NCBI RefSeq assembly: GCF_009707465.1
Contig: NZ_CP046120.1
Coordinates: forward strand, 3,253,501 to 3,317,500
Length of the DNA: 64,000 bases
From: Novosphingobium sp. Gsoil 351
GTDB lineage: Bacteria; Pseudomonadota; Alphaproteobacteria; Sphingomonadales; Sphingomonadaceae
Reading direction: 5' to 3'
Both the position numbers and the translations under genes were made by a program. Of the stretch, positions 7,999 through 16,012 are shown piece by piece. The notes below the pieces were generated by a model, which had not been told where the DNA came from, ran no database searches, and worked only from the letters and a program-made list of their open reading frames with translations. Each line of letters opens with the position of its first letter. Position 1 is the first letter of the stretch.

Positions 7999-9024
7999 AT
8001 GCATCAAATCAGGGCAGTCTCGCTCTATTCGTACCTCGATGTTGCCAGCCTAGTCGGAATCGATGGATACCGCTTGCTTAGGTCAGCGGGCATCTCGCCC
8101 CTCGATTTGGAGGATCCCCAGGTTCGCTTGCCCGCGACCGCAGCGATTACCCTGCTGGAGAGATCAGCGAAGCTGTCGGGCTGCGACAGCTTCGGAATTC
8201 GGATGGCACAATGCCGGTCATTTGCAAGCCTGGGGCCGATCAGCCTATTGCTCGAACGACTGGGCACTGTGGGGGAGGTCCTCACAACCATGTCAGCCTC
8301 GCCGCGCATTCTCAGTGACGTACTTCGTGTTTCAACAGAAGCAGCCGACGGGGTGGTCGCAGCATCCTTCGAGGTGGCTCATCCCCTCAGTCAACCACAA
8401 GCGGCTGATCTCACGATCGGGCTCGGGTTCGTCGCGTTGGTCGGAGCCTCGCATGGGAGGTGGCACCCTGAAGCCATTCATTTCACGCATGGCGCGCCAA
8501 GGGACCGACAGTTCTTCGAGCAGTTTTTTCGAGCGGATCTTGCCTTCGACAGCGCCTTCAATGGATTTTCATTTGATTCGGGGGCGCTGGCGACCCCACT
8601 CCCGCTGGCTGACAAAGCCATGGCTGACAACGCCCGCAGGCTACTTGACGCGTTAGATCTCCCCGCTGTTTCCTGCACCGTCTCCGATCATGCGCGGCAT
8701 ACGATAGCGCTTCTGCTTCCTGCTGGCCGTTCGACACTGGATGCCGTCGCCCACAATCTCAACAGGAGTGGGCGGGTCCTGCAACGGCAACTTCACGCAG
8801 AAGGCCACACGTTCGTGGAGTTGCTCCGCCAAGTGCGTCGTGACTTGGCGCTGCGCTACATCGCTCGATCTTCGCAGAGCCTGACCGTGATTTCGGAAAG
8901 CCTGGGATATTCCACAATCGGGTCCTTCACCCGATGGTTTCATGACGAGTTCGGAATGCCCCCAAGTGCCTGGCGAAAGGCAAAGCAGGAGTTGCCCCAA
9001 CCGCCTCCGACCTGGAAGGTTTAG
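7999..9024 (+). CDS. AraC family transcriptional regulator
   Basis: The protein has 341 residues, the normal length for the OruR/ArgR-like branch. Residues about 25-205 match the arabinose-binding-like N-terminal domain of that branch (RLPATAAITLLERSAKLSG, then SFASLGPISLLLERLGTVGEVL). The C-terminal 95 residues hold the paired AraC helix-turn-helices, including VAHNLNRSGRVLQRQL and ISESLGYSTIGSFTRWFHDEFGMPPSAWR. This is a one-component DNA-binding activator whose ligand is unknown. It follows the winged-helix gene by 16 bp. No catabolic gene lies nearby except beyond the IS remnant, so its target may be distant. Confidence 0.9.
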   Translation: MHQIRAVSLYSYLDVASLVGIDGYRLLRSAGISPLDLEDPQVRLPATAAITLLERSAKLSGCDSFGIRMAQCRSFASLGPISLLLERLGTVGEVLTTMSASPRILSDVLRVSTEAADGVVAASFEVAHPLSQPQAADLTIGLGFVALVGASHGRWHPEAIHFTHGAPRDRQFFEQFFRADLAFDSAFNGFSFDSGALATPLPLADKAMADNARRLLDALDLPAVSCTVSDHARHTIALLLPAGRSTLDAVAHNLNRSGRVLQRQLHAEGHTFVELLRQVRRDLALRYIARSSQSLTVISESLGYSTIGSFTRWFHDEFGMPPSAWRKAKQELPQPPPTWKV

Positions 9025-9291
9025 GTGGTATCAACTGCTAACTGAGCAGTGCATATTGCGAAGCAGCGACAGTCAAAGTGCGGCAAGCCGGGTTATCCCC
9101 GCCAGCGGGCGCAGAGGCGGGACCGAGGGGTGATCCTTCGGGTCGCGGAGCTGACCGTTTTGAAAGTGACCTCTAACGTCGCGTTGCGGTCTCTGCGCCC
9201 GACCAGCCAATTTGGGCCCGGGATCGTGCCCCACCTCGTGGTGTAGGTTGGTTGACGTAGTCGCAGCGATCCGAGGCCAAGCCGGATTTTA
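9025..9291. other. Intergenic stretch next to a transposase remnant
   Basis: No gene was recognised. The region separates the AraC-type regulator from the IS256 remnant. I looked for terminal inverted repeats of the element but found none I would defend. Confidence 0.35.
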
Positions 9292-9675
9292 TCATGCCGC
9301 CATGGCTGGCAACCTGATGATGGTGTTATTGCTTAATCCCAAGGCGCCTTCCAGCATTATGTAGCGGCAACGCTGAACGGCCCACTCGTCATTCTGTTCG
9401 AGCAGGATCGCGCCGACGAGACGGGTTATGGCCTCCTCGTTGGGGAAGATGCCGACGACATCGGTGCGCCGCTTGATTTCGCCATTGAGGCGCTCAATGG
9501 GATTGTTGGAGTGCAGCTTGGTGCGATGCTGCGCGGGGAAGGTCATGTAGGCCAGCACATCGTCCTCGGCGCTGTCCATCAGGGCAGCCAGCTTGGGCAC
9601 GGTCGGCCTGAGCTGATCAGCCACACTGCGCTGCTGGGCCTTGGCGGTCTCGGGTGTTTCCTGGGCGAAGGCGGT
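9292..9675 (-). mobile_element. IS256-family transposase C-terminal remnant
   Basis: About 127 codons match the C-terminal part of a mutator-type (IS256) transposase. Visible are the region after the second catalytic Asp (ETPETAKAQQRSVADQLRP), then the segment HSNNPIERLNGEIKRRTDVVGIFPNEEA containing the catalytic Glu, and the tail NDEWAVQRCRYIMLE. The N-terminal two thirds, with the first two acidic residues, are missing; upstream sequence in this frame is unrelated. The element is therefore dead and marks an old insertion followed by deletion. The surrounding 580 bp contain few genes, consistent with a decayed site. Confidence 0.8.
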
Positions 9676-10258
9676 GGGAACGCGTCCTCGAAAGTCCGCT
9701 GCGTCACTGAGTTGAACGACTATCGAACACTGCGGCGTCGCAGTCGTCGCGCACGATGGCATGGGTCACGCCGCTACGTCTGGAATAGCCCGGCAAGTCA
9801 CGGCTGATAGTTTCCAAAGCCGCACCTAAGTCGAATATTTCCATAGTCGAGAGGGTCCGTTCAACCTTCATCCACTCTATTCGATAGCTCACGGTCATCG
9901 GATTCCTCGCCCACAGACTTAGACGCGCGGAAGCACGACGGGTTCCACGCGATAGGCCCAGGGCCGAGTACAAGTGCTTCGAATCGAAGCCAGCGAGCGT
10001 ATCTCACTCCTAATCTTGCATCTCGCATGGTTCGGCCAGCATCGCTCAGTGTCCCAGGAGTGATCTACCCGCACACCTCCGAAATCGCCCCGGTCTTTCT
10101 TTGCTGGGGAACCTGACCGACGCTCGTGCGTCCAGCAAGTGTTCGACCTCTGCCGCGGTTGAACTGTCCGGCCTAACGTCGCTGTCTGGCCGGCGCTTGC
10201 GACGGCGGCTGAGGTTCGCGAAACACCTCAGCCGCTTTCGCATGTGGTGGCAAGACCG
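9676..10258. other. Gene-poor stretch beside the IS remnant
   Basis: No protein family is recognisable. A leftward frame at about 9704-9871 gives a 55-residue peptide that I do not trust. An EcfG-like promoter element lies at 10108-10132 upstream of a small rightward gene. Confidence 0.35.
10108..10132 (+). promoter_or_regulatory. Candidate EcfG-type (general stress sigma) promoter
   Basis: GGAAC, a 16-base spacer and CGTC match the alphaproteobacterial EcfG promoter (GGAAC, 16-17 bases, CGTT) with one mismatch. The small 54-residue gene starts about 127 bp downstream. This is pattern matching only. Confidence 0.35.
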
Positions 10259-10423
10259 ATGCCGTTCATTGTTATCGATGCCCAAGGCAATCCTCTATGC
10301 GACGACGCGGGCGACCGGATCGTGCTGCCCACGTACGAAGAAGCATTGCGCTGGATTAGACCTGGCGAACAGGTTGTGCCCTACCTGGATCGGCGGCGTA
10401 AAAGGCCTTCGTGCATCCGTTAA
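10259..10423 (+). CDS. Small hypothetical protein (54 residues)
   Basis: The frame from ATG 10259 to TAA 10423 encodes an acidic-to-basic 54-residue protein starting MPFIVIDAQGNPL, with an IVLPTYEEALRWIRPGEQVVPYL core. The composition and the alternating hydrophobic pattern look like a real folded small domain rather than random sequence. I do not recognise the family. A weak purine-rich ribosome-binding site lies upstream, and an EcfG-like promoter lies about 130 bp upstream, so a role in the general stress response is possible. No cysteine pair, signal peptide or membrane span is present. Confidence 0.5.
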   Translation: MPFIVIDAQGNPLCDDAGDRIVLPTYEEALRWIRPGEQVVPYLDRRRKRPSCIR

Positions 10424-10673
10424 GACCAATGCCCGGCGCCAGGTTTCGGCTCCGTTCGTGGGCGCTAGCCGTCAACTCGGTTGGTGAGATGCCAACCTGC
10501 TGTGGATTAAGCTCGGTTCAGCCGTCGCCACGCTCTGTCGGCCCCGCTTCTCTAGCGGCGACCTAGTCGCGTCCATGTTAACCTGCGCATATCGGAACGC
10601 CAGCAATGGCGGGCGGGACTTCGGGTCAAGTGGGGCCCGTCCTATTTAGCGATAGCATGACGCGCCCCTCTCG

Positions 10674-10838
10674 CTAGGCCCGATCGTCGTTCGCGTTTTC
10701 ACTGATATCCGGCGGAGCCGATCGGTTGTCGCACCAAGGCATCGTGTGGTCACCGTTGCGACAGAGATGTTCGGAAATCAACAGACCGGCGATCAAGAAT
10801 GCAGCGACCAGCGCCGCGAGGATGAGTGCGGTAGACAT
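10674..10838 (-). CDS. Small single-span membrane protein (54 residues)
   Basis: The reverse strand encodes 54 residues from ATG 10838. A strong hydrophobic segment (about residues 3-22, TALILAALVAAFLIAGLLIS) is followed by a short polar tail with two cysteines (HLCRN and PWCDN) and an acidic end. A GAGGG ribosome-binding site lies nine bases upstream. The cysteines would lie in the periplasm if the N-terminus stays in the cytoplasm. Function is unknown. It lies downstream of, and in the same direction as, the receiver-domain gene at 10966-11352, but 128 bp separate them. Confidence 0.55.
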   Translation of the reverse strand: MSTALILAALVAAFLIAGLLISEHLCRNGDHTMPWCDNRSAPPDISENANDDRA

Positions 10839-10965
10839 AAGGGCTTTCCCTCGGCGGGAGCACTCCAGTGTCTCTCAGTCACCGAAAAGTCTCGATAAGG
10901 GTCGGCGATGCCGTGGTATGCGCCTTTATTTCGCGAAGCCTAATCCGGCTACGGTCTGCGGGTTT

Positions 10966-11352
10966 TCACGGGGCAGCTGCCCGGTCGTTCAACAGGCTGG
11001 CGAGGGCAGTGATGAGCTGGGCCTCGACGAACGGTTTCTGGATCATCACGCTGTCTGGAACGCCTTGGGCGGTGTGGTCGATCCCGCTGTCACCCGATAT
11101 GAACACGACCGGGAGGCCGGCGCTGCGCTCGCGTGCCAAACGAGCAAGCTCCCAACCCGACAAACCTTCACCAAGGCGAATGTCGGAAACGAGCGCACTT
11201 ACTGTATCGATGCTGTCGCGGATTGCCGCCTCGGCTTCATCAGGATTGCGAGCTAGGATCACTTCGAACCCGGCGTCGTTGAGGGCCTCCTCAACGAATA
11301 TCGCGACGAGCGGTTCGTCTTCGAACAGCATGACTTTTATCGCAGGTTCCAT
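10966..11352 (-). CDS. Single-domain response regulator (receiver only)
   Basis: The protein is 128 residues of receiver domain. FEDE near the N-terminus supplies the acidic pocket, Asp57 in VSDIRLGEG is the phospho-acceptor, ISGDSG gives the switch Ser, and QKPF gives the conserved Lys. No output domain follows. The start at 11352 is chosen because a strong GGGAGGGGG ribosome-binding site lies just upstream; a frame extension of ten residues is possible but unsupported. No kinase is adjacent, so the partner is unknown. Stand-alone receivers of this type in alphaproteobacteria often work with HWE kinases in stress or light circuits. Confidence 0.88.
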   Translation of the reverse strand: MEPAIKVMLFEDEPLVAIFVEEALNDAGFEVILARNPDEAEAAIRDSIDTVSALVSDIRLGEGLSGWELARLARERSAGLPVVFISGDSGIDHTAQGVPDSVMIQKPFVEAQLITALASLLNDRAAAP

Positions 11353-11791
11353 GAATCCCCCTCCCTGAGGATACAGGCGCAACGCTCGAAGCTTCAGTAA
11401 GGTCCGTTAAGGCGCGGATCACTGCCCCAGGGCCAAAGCAGAGGTGACCGACAGGACGGCCATCAGTCGGCGCGGCTCACTTCCGCGATTGCCCTGGCAG
11501 CGAATTGCGGGCACCGTCGACGGCCGCTCAGTGATGTCCGAGGAGCACCTCGGCAGATGATTCATGCCAAAGAGATGCGCGCCAGCAGCCATCAGCGCCG
11601 CGGGTTTAACACAACGCCTGCTCGCAGCTCGAGCGCCCGGAACGGGGCGGGCACCAGAATGGCCGCGCTTGCCAGATTGCATTTGGATCGGACGAGGAGC
11701 AAACGGCCCCGTTGCCACCTTCAGCGAGGGGCCGAATGTGTCGTAGCTTCCAGGGTTTCGGTGACGGCGCCTTTGTCGGCGGGTGCCGTCC
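11353..11791. other. Intergenic stretch without a recognisable gene
   Basis: This 439-bp stretch lies between the receiver gene and the zinc-finger gene. Leftward and rightward open frames exist but read like antisense noise: arginine- and proline-rich, without ribosome-binding sites. No repeat or hairpin stood out. Confidence 0.4.
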
Positions 11792-12055
11792 TCACCGCAA
11801 CTGACTATCCTTGCTGCCCCGGCGGTTGATGTGGGAGTGGATCACCGCCTTATCGCGTAGCCCCTGGCATGCTACGCAGGTGCGCACACCGGGCAATGCT
11901 TCTCGCCGACGAACAGGGATGGCCTCGCCACATTCTTCACAATGCTCGAGCCCCTCGCCAGCGGGCATCCGCGCGCGAGCTCCGCGAACGGCGTCGTTCA
12001 CGGTGTCATCAATCTGATCCTGAACTGCACCGTCGCGTGACCATCCACCGGCCAT
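11792..12055 (-). CDS. ybiI: YbiI-like DksA/TraR C4-type zinc finger protein
   Basis: The protein has 87 residues and closely follows the Escherichia coli YbiI pattern along its whole length, beginning MAGGW and ending NRRGSKDSQLR. The C4 zinc finger is Cys39, Cys42, Cys60 and Cys63. An N-terminal helix (QDQIDDTVNDAV) is present but the long DksA coiled coil is missing, so it may not reach the RNA polymerase secondary channel as DksA does. The biological role of YbiI is poorly defined. The start at 12055 has GAGGA eight bases upstream; longer in-frame extensions look non-coding. Confidence 0.88.
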   Translation of the reverse strand: MAGGWSRDGAVQDQIDDTVNDAVRGARARMPAGEGLEHCEECGEAIPVRRREALPGVRTCVACQGLRDKAVIHSHINRRGSKDSQLR

Positions 12056-12445
12056 ATCAGCGTCCTCACGTGTTCCTGAGCGCGACGTGGGAATGCAAGG
12101 ATCACAGTTCAATGATTGGCTGTGACCGGCGAGAAGGAACAACCAAACTGAAGTGAACCAACGTCGGCTGTCAGGCCTGCTCAAACACCCCCGACGGTCT
12201 TGGGGGTGCTTACACAGCCGTTGGCTCGCCCGACGGTAAGCTTTCCCGACCATAGCTCCCGAAACCGGGCAGGCGGAAGATGACCCATGCCCGCCGTCGT
12301 TGATCTGGGTTCTATGTCCGCATGGGGGTGGGACCGGCCAGCGACTGGCTGCGCTTTTCAATCGCCGGCACCTTCGTTTTCGCTGCCTATCCGGGCGCGA
12401 TCGGGCCTGACAGGTTCGCACGCCAAAATCGGCGGTTACAATCAC
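12056..12445. other. Intergenic stretch with one hairpin
   Basis: No gene was recognised in this 390-bp stretch between two leftward transcription units. It holds a strong GC hairpin at 12186-12208, described separately, and presumably the ybiI promoter. Confidence 0.4.
12186..12208 (-). terminator. Possible intrinsic terminator hairpin
   Basis: CACCCCC and GGGGGTG form a perfect 7-bp stem around a 9-base loop. On the minus strand it is followed by only TTTG, so termination would be weak. It lies about 240 bp after the leftward stress operon. Confidence 0.3.
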
Positions 12446-12724
12446 CTAGCTAGCACTAGGAGGAGTTTCAGCGTCAAATTCCCAATGTCCAAGCGCCGCT
12501 TCGATCATCGCCGACCACACCCGTCCATCGCCCGCCGATGCCATCGGCTCGTCTGGCTCGCGGAGGGTCTTGAGAACCGCAATGGCGTCGTCCGTGTGGG
12601 CTTCCCATTCCATATCGACAGCTTCAGCGGCAGACGGATCGCCGCCCTTGGCATTGGAGCTGAGGCGCTGCCCAGCCAACACGCGGGCGATCCGCTCAAT
12701 GGCGGTTCGTTCGGAGACTGGCAC
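12446..12724 (-). CDS. Small hypothetical protein (92 residues)
   Basis: The protein has 92 residues and starts MPVSERTAIERIARVLAG. It has amphipathic helices, with DDAIAVLKTLREPDEPMA in the middle and VWSAMIEAALG near the end. I have the impression that such proteins are common in sphingomonads but cannot name a domain. It follows the DUF3606 gene by 3 bp and is therefore almost certainly in the same message, under the EcfG-like promoter at 12936-12961. A cytosolic stress-related function is an inference from that context only. Confidence 0.65.
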   Translation of the reverse strand: MPVSERTAIERIARVLAGQRLSSNAKGGDPSAAEAVDMEWEAHTDDAIAVLKTLREPDEPMASAGDGRVWSAMIEAALGHWEFDAETPPSAS

Positions 12725-12727
12725 GAC

Positions 12728-12913
12728 CTATCCGTTCATCTGGCTAGCGGCTTCATCAAGCGCCGCGCGATTGTTGCCGTGCTCGGAAATGAGCTGCTGA
12801 GCCTGCTCGACCGAGATGCCGTGCTGCTCTGCGAAGTCGCGGAATTCGTAATCTTGCCCGCCTGACACGCGGCTGCGATCCTGCTCACCGGTATTGGTCT
12901 TGTCGTCGGCCAT
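12728..12913 (-). CDS. DUF3606 domain protein
   Basis: The protein has 61 residues. The start MADDKTNTGEQDRSRVSGGQ followed by a DYEFRDFAEQHGIS segment and VEQAQQLISEHG is the DUF3606 pattern: a small helical, helix-turn-helix-like fold. The family has no proven function but is widespread in proteobacteria and often stress-induced. ATG 12913 is preceded by GGAG at a good distance, and a candidate EcfG promoter sits only about 23 bp upstream. The 92-residue hypothetical gene follows directly. Confidence 0.8.
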   Translation of the reverse strand: MADDKTNTGEQDRSRVSGGQDYEFRDFAEQHGISVEQAQQLISEHGNNRAALDEAASQMNG

Positions 12914-12935
12914 GATGGATCTCCTTCACGGCCAC

Positions 12936-12961
12936 GACGCTCGACGCTAGCTAACGGTTCC
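12936..12961 (-). promoter_or_regulatory. Candidate EcfG-type promoter of the DUF3606 operon
   Basis: On the minus strand GGAAC (12961-12957), a 17-base spacer and CGTC (12939-12936) match the EcfG consensus with one mismatch. It is close to the start codon, leaving a very short leader that still holds the GGAG ribosome-binding site. Confidence 0.45.
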
Positions 12962-13104
12962 AACGCCGAAACCCCTACAGCGTATTTCTGCTAAATCCCT
13001 GCGTGGCCGTGAGGTTTGGACTAGGAGAAACTTCGGCGCCGCTAGGTGGGTAGGCCTCGAACTGCTTCTAGACTTCCTTAATTTTAGTGGCCTAGCCAGT
13101 CTCG

Positions 13105-13761
13105 ATGCGCGTGAAGCCCAGCCAAGACCCACTCGTGCTTGCAGCAAGCGCCCTGGCCGGGGCGCTCGTGCTCGGCGGAACCCTGGCCTACATGCACTCC
13201 TCGCCGGAAAGACTGAAACGCTTTCGCGAAGGCGGCGAGCGCGTTGCGCGGCAGAGTGCAGAAGCAAAGCGGCAGCGTGACCTGGACCGGCGGCTACGCC
13301 AACTGCACGAGGAGTATTTTTCAACCGGCGCTGGGGCAGACATCCTGGCCAAGCGGGCCTTTGACATCGCCCCGGTGGGGCGACCCTTTGCCGACGCCGT
13401 GCGTTACAGCCCCAGCTTGAACGCCTACAGCTATGGGGAGGGCTTCCTGAGCCGTGACCAGGATGCGCAGTTTGAATATTCCTATGACGGACACGACGCA
13501 GTTGGGCGCTGGCAACTTGATATCCGGGACCAGCGGATCGGTGGGGGCATTGCCAAACCCGAAGCAAGACTGACCATATATTGCCCACAGGGGCAAGGCT
13601 TGCTCGAACCGGCTGAACGCTGCGCGATCCGGAGACTCCTAGGCACACCCACGTCGCGTATTGCCGAAGTCAGGTTTGTTCGCTCTGACTTTCGGGCGAT
13701 CGAAGAGGAAATATGGCAGCAGCACCTAGCGCAGATGGGGGAACAGGGCGCGAGCGCTTAA
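13105..13761 (+). CDS. Hypothetical N-terminally anchored protein
   Basis: The protein has 218 residues. A hydrophobic segment at about 12-30 (VLAASALAGALVLGGTLAYM) anchors or exports it. A charged coiled-coil-like stretch (RFREGGERVARQSAEAKRQRD) follows, then a soluble domain without recognised motifs. The pattern of aromatic and charged residues (VRYSPSLNAYSYGEGF) and consistent codon use support a real gene. It lies 102 bp before lemA in the same direction and may belong to the LemA/M48 group. I do not recognise a family. Confidence 0.65.
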   Translation: MRVKPSQDPLVLAASALAGALVLGGTLAYMHSSPERLKRFREGGERVARQSAEAKRQRDLDRRLRQLHEEYFSTGAGADILAKRAFDIAPVGRPFADAVRYSPSLNAYSYGEGFLSRDQDAQFEYSYDGHDAVGRWQLDIRDQRIGGGIAKPEARLTIYCPQGQGLLEPAERCAIRRLLGTPTSRIAEVRFVRSDFRAIEEEIWQQHLAQMGEQGASA

Positions 13762-13863
13762 TCGACCGCTCCTGTCGATCATCGCAAAGCAATATTCATA
13801 CGAGCCCCAATTAAGCATTTGGCAAAAAGGGAGGTCTAAGGGGAGACGCAACGAGGGGGGCGA

Positions 13864-14502
13864 ATGGACGTGCACGATCAAACCTTCAGCCAGGCGACCG
13901 ACCTCTTCGGCAGAGCGGTCCGCAGCGTCAATTTTGTCTTGGACAATTGGGCGGGTTGGCTAGTCGTTGGCGCGTTGGTCTGGCTCGCACTGCGCGTCCG
14001 CTCGCGTCATGAACTGCTCGGGCAGCTCGACGAACGCTGCGAGGCGGCCTTTGCCGACATCGACGCGCTGATGGCAGAGCGTCATGGCTTGATCCCTAAC
14101 CTGGTCGAAACGGTCAAGGCCTTCGCGGTTCAGGAACACAGAGTGCTCCAGGACGTGATCGAAGCGCGAGCACGAGCCATGGCGACCGCCGGCAATGCCC
14201 GGCTCGAGGCCGAAGTTCAGATCGGCCAATCGCTCAACAGCCTGTGGGCTATCTCGGAGAACTATCCGCAGCTCGCCAGTTCGGGCCATTTCGCTGACCT
14301 GCGCCGTGAACTGACCAGGATCGAGGAAAAGGTCACCGCGAGCCGCAAGTTCTACAACCTGACGGTCGAGGAAATGAACTCGGTTCGCCGTGCCTTCCCG
14401 GGCAATGTGATCGCGATGTTCACGAAGCTTGGCGAGCATGAGAAGTTCTCGCTCGGTGATAAGCGGGCCACTTACGCTGAACCTGTCAAAGTCACATTCT
14501 AA
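13864..14502 (+). CDS. lemA: LemA family protein
   Basis: The protein has 212 residues. A membrane span at about 30-46 (WLVVGALVWLALRV) precedes the LemA helical bundle, with LDERCEAAFADIDALMAERHGLIPNLVETVKAF and the later TASRKFYNLTVEEMNSVRRAFPGNVIA signature. LemA proteins are membrane-anchored helical bundles with most of the chain in the cytoplasm or periplasm depending on the organism; biochemical function is unclear. The adjacent M48 protease is a recurrent partner of LemA (htpX-lemA pairs). A strong purine-rich ribosome-binding site precedes ATG 13864. The protease gene begins 16 bp downstream. Confidence 0.9.
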   Translation: MDVHDQTFSQATDLFGRAVRSVNFVLDNWAGWLVVGALVWLALRVRSRHELLGQLDERCEAAFADIDALMAERHGLIPNLVETVKAFAVQEHRVLQDVIEARARAMATAGNARLEAEVQIGQSLNSLWAISENYPQLASSGHFADLRRELTRIEEKVTASRKFYNLTVEEMNSVRRAFPGNVIAMFTKLGEHEKFSLGDKRATYAEPVKVTF

Positions 14503-14518
14503 GGTCTGAGACTGCGAG

Positions 14519-15925
14519 ATGTCCGACCCCGGGTTCGTCATGCATGTGCGCGCCGCCAGACGCAACGTCGCCTGGATGGTCGCTGCCTATATTCTAGCCT
14601 TCCAGATGGTCGGAGGCCTCGCCGGCCTTCTGTTCATTGGCATATGGGACCCCGAAAACACTATCCTCGCCAACCCTCTTGGATATTTCGCGCGCTACGG
14701 GTTTCCCATGGCCTTGATTGCTGCCGCCGTCTTTGCCTCGCTCTACTTTCGTCATGCGGAGACGATCGCCAAGGCGCTGGCCGTCGATTCAGCGTCGGCG
14801 TTGAAGGACCGGCGCTTTCTGTCGATCGCCGAGCAACAGTGCGTCGCACAGGGAATTCGCGCACCGCGCTTTGGTGTCCTCGAAGTTCCCCAGCTCAACG
14901 CGCTGGCTGTTGGCGAGGGCCCCGAGCGCGGATTGATCGCGGTAACCCGAGGGTTGCTTGACCACTGCGACGACGAAGAGCTGGCCGCAGTCCTCGCACA
15001 CGAGGCTGCTCATATCCGCAATGGCGACACCCGCATTCTGGCGGCCAACCATGCGCTCATGCGCACCGCGGTCGGCTTGCAAGTCAACAATCCGCTTCGG
15101 TTCGAGGACTGGAGAATACTGGCCCTGCCTCTCCTCTTGCCTCCGTTCATGGTCATCATGCTGGCCAGCGGCTTCATCACGATGATTTCCATGCGGATTG
15201 CACGTCAGGCGAGGCGCGGGATAAACCTGTCACGGGATTTCGCGGCAGACGCGGCAGCAGTGCGAGCCACGCACTTTCCGGACGCCCTCATCTCCGCACT
15301 TCACAAGGTCGGGGGACGTAGCGCGTTCTCGGACGCGGGCAAGTGGGAAGACATCCTGTTCGACGGCAAGAGTGCCGGCGACGGTGGCTGTCATCCCGAG
15401 GTCAACGAGCGCATCGCTGCGCTTCACCAGCTGGCCGGCTCGATGCTCGACCCTGCCAGGGTTCGGCGGGACTCGCGCCCAAGTGAACCACCTTCGCGCG
15501 CAGCGGCGACATTCGGACGTCGCGGCCTCACCGCCGAGAACGCCTTGGCTATGCGCGCGCGTCACCTGGTTGTCGCCGAGATTGCGCCGCCACCGCCGAA
15601 ACCCAAGCCTGCCCGCCTCAGCCAGAAACAGCTGAACCGGCTACTCTTCAGTGATTTCAAGGCCTACAAAGCTTACCTCGCCGCGTGGAGCGACTATTCG
15701 GAATGGCGCGAGACCGACGATCGCGACTTGTTCGGCCTTCGCCCAGAAATGCGGCTGCCGGTCGCCGCATGCTTTGCGTTTCTGCTGGTGTTCCATTGGC
15801 CGAGCGACGGTAATTTCTACAAGTTCGCATACAAGTTCAGCCCTCGAGCGTGGGCGGATGTAGGCGTGGCCATGCAGGGAACACACTGCAGCGGCCCGAG
15901 CTATCCGGACGGAAAATGTACGTGA
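14519..15925 (+). CDS. M48 family membrane metalloprotease (HtpX-like)
   Basis: The protein has 468 residues. Two hydrophobic segments lie at about 17-40 and 60-78, followed by the zinc motif HEAAH at 161-165 within VLAHEAAHIRNGD. More hydrophobic sequence at about 200-222 and a downstream SRDFAADAAAV provide the third-ligand region. This is the topology of HtpX-type inner-membrane proteases that degrade damaged membrane proteins. The C-terminal third (from about 330) is long, carries a KPKPARLSQKQLNRLLFSDFKAYKAYLAAW segment and one more hydrophobic stretch, and is not part of classic HtpX. It lies 16 bp after lemA, so co-expression is likely. Confidence 0.88.
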   Translation: MSDPGFVMHVRAARRNVAWMVAAYILAFQMVGGLAGLLFIGIWDPENTILANPLGYFARYGFPMALIAAAVFASLYFRHAETIAKALAVDSASALKDRRFLSIAEQQCVAQGIRAPRFGVLEVPQLNALAVGEGPERGLIAVTRGLLDHCDDEELAAVLAHEAAHIRNGDTRILAANHALMRTAVGLQVNNPLRFEDWRILALPLLLPPFMVIMLASGFITMISMRIARQARRGINLSRDFAADAAAVRATHFPDALISALHKVGGRSAFSDAGKWEDILFDGKSAGDGGCHPEVNERIAALHQLAGSMLDPARVRRDSRPSEPPSRAAATFGRRGLTAENALAMRARHLVVAEIAPPPPKPKPARLSQKQLNRLLFSDFKAYKAYLAAWSDYSEWRETDDRDLFGLRPEMRLPVAACFAFLLVFHWPSDGNFYKFAYKFSPRAWADVGVAMQGTHCSGPSYPDGKCT

Positions 15926-16012
15926 GAACTGCCGGACAATCTGCAGTTTGAGATCAGCGACTGTGGTCAGGCCCGACGTAATCGGGATCGCCATTTGAAA
16001 GGGGAATGACGA

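Noticed and set aside
9704..9871. A possible 55-residue leftward protein next to the IS256 remnant
   Set aside because: The central part looks mildly coding-like, but there is no clear ribosome-binding site or known family, and it abuts a decayed element.
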